Source: UBA4582 sp047630175 (GTDB taxonomy: Bacteria > Pseudomonadota > Gammaproteobacteria > Pseudomonadales > Azotimanducaceae). Taken from it: a stretch of DNA of 18,689 nt. Where the stretch lies: positions 1-18,689 of the forward strand of contig JBLHVI010000058.1 in the NCBI GenBank assembly GCA_047630175.1, read 5' to 3'. The notes under the pieces are model-generated. The model saw only the letters and a list, made by a program, of their open reading frames with translations. It searched no databases and was not told where the DNA came from. The position numbers and the translations under genes are program-made. Positions 14,644 to 18,689 of the stretch are shown here, in pieces; positions within the stretch are counted from its first letter, which is position 1; the number at the start of each line of letters is the position of its first letter.

Positions 14644-16830
14644 GTGATTCAAAAACTGATAGCACCGACAGTCGCCATTCCCGCAGACGGTAGTCGCTTA
14701 GTCCAAGACGACAGTACCGTTATTTTATTCGGTCAACCACCTGAGGTTTTGAAGGGTCTGTTGCGCAATGAATTCTCTGCATTTGACACCATCGTGCTGA
14801 CAGATGTGCGCGAAAAAGATGGTTCGCTACTGAACCACTTAGAATTCCCTATCTACTTCTTCTTATTTTTCGCCAATGGACTTTTGCAGGGTAAGAAGCT
14901 CAGGCTTGTCGGCCAGCAAGATGCCATCAACCAAGCATTACGCATGCTACGCCTGACACTAAACGGGCCCAACAGTCGGGAATTTGACCAGTGGGCAACC
15001 GACAGCGTGCAACGCCAAGAATGGCTCGATGTAAGCGCCGAACTCGCCCTTAAACATGCTGATGGGACCATCATCGCCGTCGAGGATTTGTTTGAACAAC
15101 TGCCGCTGGATGCAGGCCATGTTCAAGTTGGCAGTCTGCATATTGAACATCTTGGCATTGACCAATTTCGCGTATCCAACGAGGTCGGTGAGATTGACAT
15201 CGACCTAAATGAAGATATTTGCGTGCAGCCCACTTACCAAGTCCAGAACGACTATACGCCCAGTGGTCTCGTCAAATTCGGCATAGAGGTGCTTGGTGGT
15301 GCTTCAGGGTTCACGCTGAACGAGCCTTGCACTGGCTTGGCTCTGTGCTACAACGGCGACTATTTGCTCATCGATGCTTTACCGTTTCTTGATCAGAATT
15401 TACTGGCACGGGGTATATCAAAAAACCAAGTCTCTGCCATCCTACTGACCCACCTGCATGATGATCACTGCTCTATGTTTCCGCTGATGGCGATGCCTCA
15501 TAAAGTCGACGTCATCACGACACCGGAAGTTTTCTCCATGGCTATGGACAAGCTCGCCTGCGGGCTAGGCTGGTCCATTGAAAGTGTTAGCGAACATTTT
15601 AATCTGGTGGCGATACAACCCTACGTGCCGTTCAACTACTATGGCCTGACCATCACAGCCCATGTCACAGTCCATAGCATTCCAACCATTGGCGCCACAT
15701 TCGCGATGACCCAGGGCGGGCAGCAAAAGCGCCTGAGTATTGTCGGTGATAACCATTCAATGCGTGCCATTCGCGACATGCATTCGACCGGTATTGTCAG
15801 CGATAGAACGCTCACAAATCTACAGCGGTTGTATGCAGAGAATTTCACACTATTAATCGCCGATGGCGGTGCCGGCGCCATTCATGGTGATCCGGGTGAT
15901 ATCACGGACTCCAAGGCAGAGCGCATTATCTTGGTTCATGTAGACGAATTGCCAAGCGCCTTCAGCAGCATTTTTTCGCTGGCCAGCGCCGGCAAACGTT
16001 ACACGATTTTTGAAGGCGGCGCGGGCGTCCACGCCTCCCAAATCAGTCACTACCTAACCCAGTGGCTAGGCAGACCCTTCCCCAGCCGTTGGATGCGCAG
16101 TTTACTCGCAGACGAAGAAGTCCATCGCTTTAACGCTGATGACGTCATCCTTGTCCAGGGCAAGGAATCGAAAGGCACCGTCTTCATGATCCTTACCGGC
16201 TACTGCGAGGTCGTCCACCACGATGGCGAGGCATTTCACAAAGTCGCGACCTTGCAGGCCGGCGATGTAATCGGCGAGATGGCCATTATAACCGGCGGTG
16301 GTACGCGCAACGCCAGCATCATTGCCTGTAGCCCAGTCACGGTCTGTCTGTTTAAAGAGGAAACGTTTGGCGCATTCATCGAGGCTGAGGGTTTTAGAAA
16401 CGAGTTACTCCGACGCTGGGCGCTACGCCCAATCGTTCAGCGGCTTCCACAATTCATTACGATGACCTCAACAACCCTCGAAAAGATTGCCCGTATTGCC
16501 GATTTAGAATACGTAGAGCGCGGCGAAACGCTAACCTTTGAGGAAAATTCCTGGTATTTACTGGCCAAGGGCAACGTAACGGATGCCGCCGTTAACGAAG
16601 TCGATACGTTTCAACCCATGGGCGCCGAATATGGTTTCAGACCTTTCGCTGCACCACAGCTAGCGACCGTTATCTGCCACGCGGACGCAACCTTTGTCCG
16701 TATTGAGCGGCAGGTGCTTGAGCAAGCAATCTTAGACGTGCCACAACTTAACTATGTGTTACGAAAATTTCGTATCAGCAACAATGAGCCCGATATCAGC
16801 TGGCTATTAGGCCTTGTAGACATTAACTGA
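14644..16830 (+). CDS. Metallo-beta-lactamase-fold hydrolase fused to cyclic-nucleotide-binding domains
   Basis: 728 aa, GTG start with AGAGG about 5-6 nt upstream. Three parts are visible. Residues 1-205 form an N-terminal region I do not recognise, with a hydrophobic patch FPIYFFLFF (68-76). Residues ~206-475 are an MBL domain with a full metal set: THLHDDH (H270, H272, D274, H275), H344 in VHSIPTIG, D369 in VGDNH and H432 in LVHVDEL. Residues ~480-585 are a cNMP-binding domain of CRP/PKA type, with the phosphate-binding cassette GEMAIITGGGTRNAS and its arginine R555. Residues ~608-705 resemble a second, degraded cNMP-like barrel without the cassette. There is no helix-turn-helix, so it is not a CRP regulator. 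Inferred role: a hydrolase of unknown substrate gated by cAMP, cGMP or another nucleotide. No signal peptide; probably cytosolic. It is convergent with LLM oxidoreductase 2. Confidence 0.85.
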   Translation: MIQKLIAPTVAIPADGSRLVQDDSTVILFGQPPEVLKGLLRNEFSAFDTIVLTDVREKDGSLLNHLEFPIYFFLFFANGLLQGKKLRLVGQQDAINQALRMLRLTLNGPNSREFDQWATDSVQRQEWLDVSAELALKHADGTIIAVEDLFEQLPLDAGHVQVGSLHIEHLGIDQFRVSNEVGEIDIDLNEDICVQPTYQVQNDYTPSGLVKFGIEVLGGASGFTLNEPCTGLALCYNGDYLLIDALPFLDQNLLARGISKNQVSAILLTHLHDDHCSMFPLMAMPHKVDVITTPEVFSMAMDKLACGLGWSIESVSEHFNLVAIQPYVPFNYYGLTITAHVTVHSIPTIGATFAMTQGGQQKRLSIVGDNHSMRAIRDMHSTGIVSDRTLTNLQRLYAENFTLLIADGGAGAIHGDPGDITDSKAERIILVHVDELPSAFSSIFSLASAGKRYTIFEGGAGVHASQISHYLTQWLGRPFPSRWMRSLLADEEVHRFNADDVILVQGKESKGTVFMILTGYCEVVHHDGEAFHKVATLQAGDVIGEMAIITGGGTRNASIIACSPVTVCLFKEETFGAFIEAEGFRNELLRRWALRPIVQRLPQFITMTSTTLEKIARIADLEYVERGETLTFEENSWYLLAKGNVTDAAVNEVDTFQPMGAEYGFRPFAAPQLATVICHADATFVRIERQVLEQAILDVPQLNYVLRKFRISNNEPDISWLLGLVDIN

Positions 16831-16856
16831 GCCATCGTACGTCGCTTGCTGGCTAA

Positions 16857-17861
16857 TTACGCCTTGAGGCGTTCGATCAGAGCGGTCTGTTCATTCTCGC
16901 GCAGCGCTGGCAGCTGCAAACTCGTGCGATCAACAAGCCCCGTTAACCGTTGTTTCATGGTCTCAATAACCTCCGCCGACGAGCCTATAATAGCGAACGT
17001 ATGCAGCACTTCATCATTGATCAGCGCCGCCATGGCCTCTGACTCACGGCGTTTGTTCAACTGACTTAACTGCGTCTGCAGCTCACCCCAGCCGTGAACT
17101 TCCAATACGGGCCTGTAAGCTTCGGTAGAGCCGTAAAATGCGATCCGGTGACGAGCGCTTTCAATAGCCTTTAGCAACGACGCTTTATCGTCGCCAACAG
17201 CAACGATCGGAGCATAGTCGAGTTCAAAATCACTCAGCGAACGCCCGCTGTACTGCAAACCCCTAGTAATAGCGGGTAACGTCACCTCTTCGATAAATTT
17301 TTGAGTCGAGAATGGGTGCATGATCATGCCATCTGCAACTTCAGCAGCGACACGTGTCATCAAAGGCCCCGTCGCCGACAAATGAATCCTCGGTCGGCCG
17401 AACTCAATATTTTCGGGCATAAAGGTCGCAGGCATCAAGGTGTGCTGGTAGTAATCGCCAACAAAATCCAGCCGGTGGTTGTCGTACCAGCAATCATAGA
17501 TAGCACGCATCGCACAAATAAATTCACGCATCTGTTTGGCGGCCTTGTGCCAAGGCATGCTGAAACGGCGCTCAATGTGCGGTTTCACTTGTGACCCAAG
17601 GCCCAGTACCAGACGACCCCTTGAAAATGCATTCAAGTCATGACCCAGCATGGCCATTGTCATGGGGTTGCGCGCGAAAGCAACAGCCACTGACGTCATT
17701 AACTGCATAGACTGGCTATGTTCGGCTGCCAGCGTCAGTGCCAGGAATGGGTCATGATTGAGTTCGGCGATGCGGACGCCGTCATAGCCCATGGCCTCCA
17801 GGCGCGGTATCTGCTGTGCCATACCTCCTAGATCGGCGTTAATATTGACATCGACTTTCAT
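16857..17861 (-). CDS. LLM-class F420-dependent oxidoreductase 2 (MSMEG_2256-like family)
   Basis: 334 aa from the ATG at 17861, where family homology begins (MKVDVNI). Luciferase-like TIM barrel: EAMGYDGVRIAELNHDPF (residues 22-39), SVAVAFARNPM (57-67), then the hallmark GRLVLGLGSQVKPHIERRF (82-100), followed by MPWHKAAKQMREF (102-114), and HLSATGP (160-166) in the barrel core. The GLGSQVKxHIERRFxMPW pattern is that of the mycobacterial F420-dependent LLM family (TIGR03617-like, from memory), so F420 use is more secure than for LLM 1. The frame continues upstream to a GTG at 17936 through a low-complexity Thr/Pro stretch (17862-17936), and an ATG at 17921 is also possible; no start has a convincing ribosome site. 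The substrate is unknown; these enzymes reduce or oxidise C=C, C=N or alcohol groups. Confidence 0.9.
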   Translation of the reverse strand: MKVDVNINADLGGMAQQIPRLEAMGYDGVRIAELNHDPFLALTLAAEHSQSMQLMTSVAVAFARNPMTMAMLGHDLNAFSRGRLVLGLGSQVKPHIERRFSMPWHKAAKQMREFICAMRAIYDCWYDNHRLDFVGDYYQHTLMPATFMPENIEFGRPRIHLSATGPLMTRVAAEVADGMIMHPFSTQKFIEEVTLPAITRGLQYSGRSLSDFELDYAPIVAVGDDKASLLKAIESARHRIAFYGSTEAYRPVLEVHGWGELQTQLSQLNKRRESEAMAALINDEVLHTFAIIGSSAEVIETMKQRLTGLVDRTSLQLPALRENEQTALIERLKA

Positions 17862-17936
17862 TGGCGTAACCGTTGGTGTGGCTGTGGGTGTAGTAATGGA
17901 TGTAGCAATGGATATGTCCATCGGTGTGTCTTTCAC
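17862..17936 (-). repeat. Low-complexity imperfect hexamer repeat at the 5' end of LLM oxidoreductase 2
   Basis: On the minus strand, units like CCATTG, CTACAT, CCATTA, CTACAC, CCACAG and CCACAC follow one another, and in the LLM frame they encode TTPTATPTVTP. This looks like slipped-strand expansion. It may be a translated flexible leader (if the GTG at 17936 or ATG at 17921 is used) or an untranslated leader. Repeat number could vary between strains. Confidence 0.45.
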
Positions 17937-18222
17937 GATATAGACTTGCGCAAATTGCCAGCACGCATGGGCAGGTCTTGAAGATGCCGAGGCTATAAAT
18001 GCGCTAAAAACTGGAATTTTGCCAATAGTTTGTTAAGAATCGTCAAAATACCACGAAGAATCTGTATTTCTATGACGAATAACGATAAAAGCCATTGAAA
18101 TTTGAATATAAATCGCCATTATAGCGCCTGAATATTAATACCTCGCTATCACACAGATCTGTTGATCTGATTGTCGAACTCATCGTAGAAGCATCTGTAG
18201 AATTAACCACCTGGAGAACTAA
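17937..18222. other. AT-rich divergent intergenic region with a small inverted repeat
   Basis: About 286 bp between LLM oxidoreductase 2 and the coiled-coil gene; with the low-complexity leader the gap is 361 bp. It is A+T-rich, as expected of a divergent promoter region, but no -35/-10 pair with good spacing stands out. CAGATC-TGTT-GATCTG at 18154-18169 is a 6-bp-stem inverted repeat 53 bp upstream of the coiled-coil start and could be an operator. No RNA gene seen. Confidence 0.5.
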
Positions 18223-18689
18223 GTGGCTCAACCCGCAATAACCTTGGACGTCTGGAAAGAACTCGCCATCCACAATCAAATGCTGATTCGCACTGTCACC
18301 GATGCGCTGGGCCTTGACGCCTCCGCTGAAGACGACGAACTCAAGGCTGCGTTGCAAGCGGGTGTCAAACGCATCCAAGACGCCCAGAATCTTGTTACCG
18401 CAGCCGCTGAAAAGAATGCCATTTCAATGGCTGAAATCGACAAGCGCCGCATGGTGACGGAAAAAGCCCGCGCTAAACTAGAGATCGATCACATCGATTT
18501 GCTGGCTGAAAAAGAAAAGGTCGACTCACTGCTCGAAGCGACACGAAAGTCTAGCCATGACGAAACCACCAAACTCAAAGCTCAGGTCGAAGAGAAGACC
18601 AAAGCGCTGAAAGCAATTAATACAATGCTTGGTGACACGCCGCAAAACGTCACTAAAAAAATCAAAGCCCTCAATAAGAAGAAGTTTGA
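18223..18689 (+). CDS. Coiled-coil protein of unknown function, 3' end beyond the window
   Basis: Open frame from a GTG at 18223 to the right edge: 155 complete codons, no stop. GGAG with a 6-nt spacer supports this start. Residues 1-35 (MAQPAITLDVWKELAIHNQ, then MLIRTVTDALGLD) could be a small helical head. Residues ~36-135 are rich in Glu, Lys, Ala, Leu and Asp, with heptad-like hydrophobic spacing (for example AEIDKRRMV, LLAEKEKVDSLL, LKAQVEEKTKAL), indicating a long coiled coil. The end visible here is very basic (KKIKALNKKK). No signal peptide or membrane segment. I do not recognise the family; a structural or chromosome/plasmid-associated (KfrA-like) role would be a guess. Confidence 0.75.
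   Translation, partial: MAQPAITLDVWKELAIHNQMLIRTVTDALGLDASAEDDELKAALQAGVKRIQDAQNLVTAAAEKNAISMAEIDKRRMVTEKARAKLEIDHIDLLAEKEKVDSLLEATRKSSHDETTKLKAQVEEKTKALKAINTMLGDTPQNVTKKIKALNKKKF

Noticed and set aside
18070..18378. 102-codon minus-strand frame at the right end
   Set aside because: It overlaps the coiled-coil gene, which has a ribosome site and heptad pattern; this frame has no recognisable features.

Overview
The window reads as a chromosomal segment of a Gram-negative bacterium, most likely a gammaproteobacterium. The class is inferred from protein flavour, chiefly a TrmY-like protein resembling the Vibrio-type family, and from gene types; there is no rRNA or other phylogenetic marker. 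It carries a complete, compact operon for coenzyme F420 (deazaflavin), surrounded by candidate F420 users (two luciferase-like monooxygenase-family, LLM, oxidoreductases) and by acyl-CoA metabolism genes. F420 is classically archaeal and actinobacterial, so a full operon in a proteobacterial-looking genome is the main point of interest.

Layout. Positions 1-5480, minus strand: a five-gene operon read right to left, npdG (F420:NADPH oxidoreductase), cofE, cofD, cofC and fbiC (fused CofG-CofH, running off the left edge). Gaps are 3, 14 and 50 bp, and the cofC/fbiC junction is coupled. A candidate sigma70 promoter lies just upstream of npdG. Positions 5602-7356, minus: a serine hydrolase of the beta-lactamase/EstB type followed 3 bp later by a TrmY/DUF358 SPOUT methyltransferase-like protein. 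Positions 7357-8270: a 914-bp non-coding, partly AT-rich divergent region with several DnaA-box-like sites and short direct repeats. Positions 8271-10097, plus: a FATP/very-long-chain acyl-CoA synthetase. Positions 10406-11344, minus: LLM oxidoreductase 1. Positions 11542-12252, plus: a membrane-anchored DsbA-like thioredoxin, convergent with an exported YCII-domain protein (12254-12760, minus). Positions 12840-14335, minus: an acyl-CoA dehydrogenase overlapping by one base a small FmdB-like protein with a degraded zinc ribbon. Positions 14644-16830, plus: a large metallo-beta-lactamase fold / cyclic-nucleotide-binding fusion. Positions 16857-17861, minus: LLM oxidoreductase 2. Positions 18223-18689, plus: the start of a coiled-coil protein cut by the right edge.

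How the genes may work together (inference): FbiC makes Fo; CofC activates a three-carbon phospho-acid; CofD joins them to give F420-0; CofE adds glutamates; NpdG reduces F420 with NADPH. No glucose-6-phosphate dehydrogenase (Fgd) is present in the window, so NADPH is the visible source of F420H2. CofE lacks the C-terminal reductase domain of actinobacterial FbiB, and no separate dehydro-F420 reductase is seen. This fits a route starting from 2-phospholactate or 3-phosphoglycerate rather than phosphoenolpyruvate. The LLM enzymes, acyl-CoA synthetase and acyl-CoA dehydrogenase suggest that F420H2 is spent on lipid-like or other hydrophobic substrates, a set reminiscent of mycobacteria, but no substrate can be named.

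No tRNA, rRNA, CRISPR array, transposase, integrase or phage gene was recognised.
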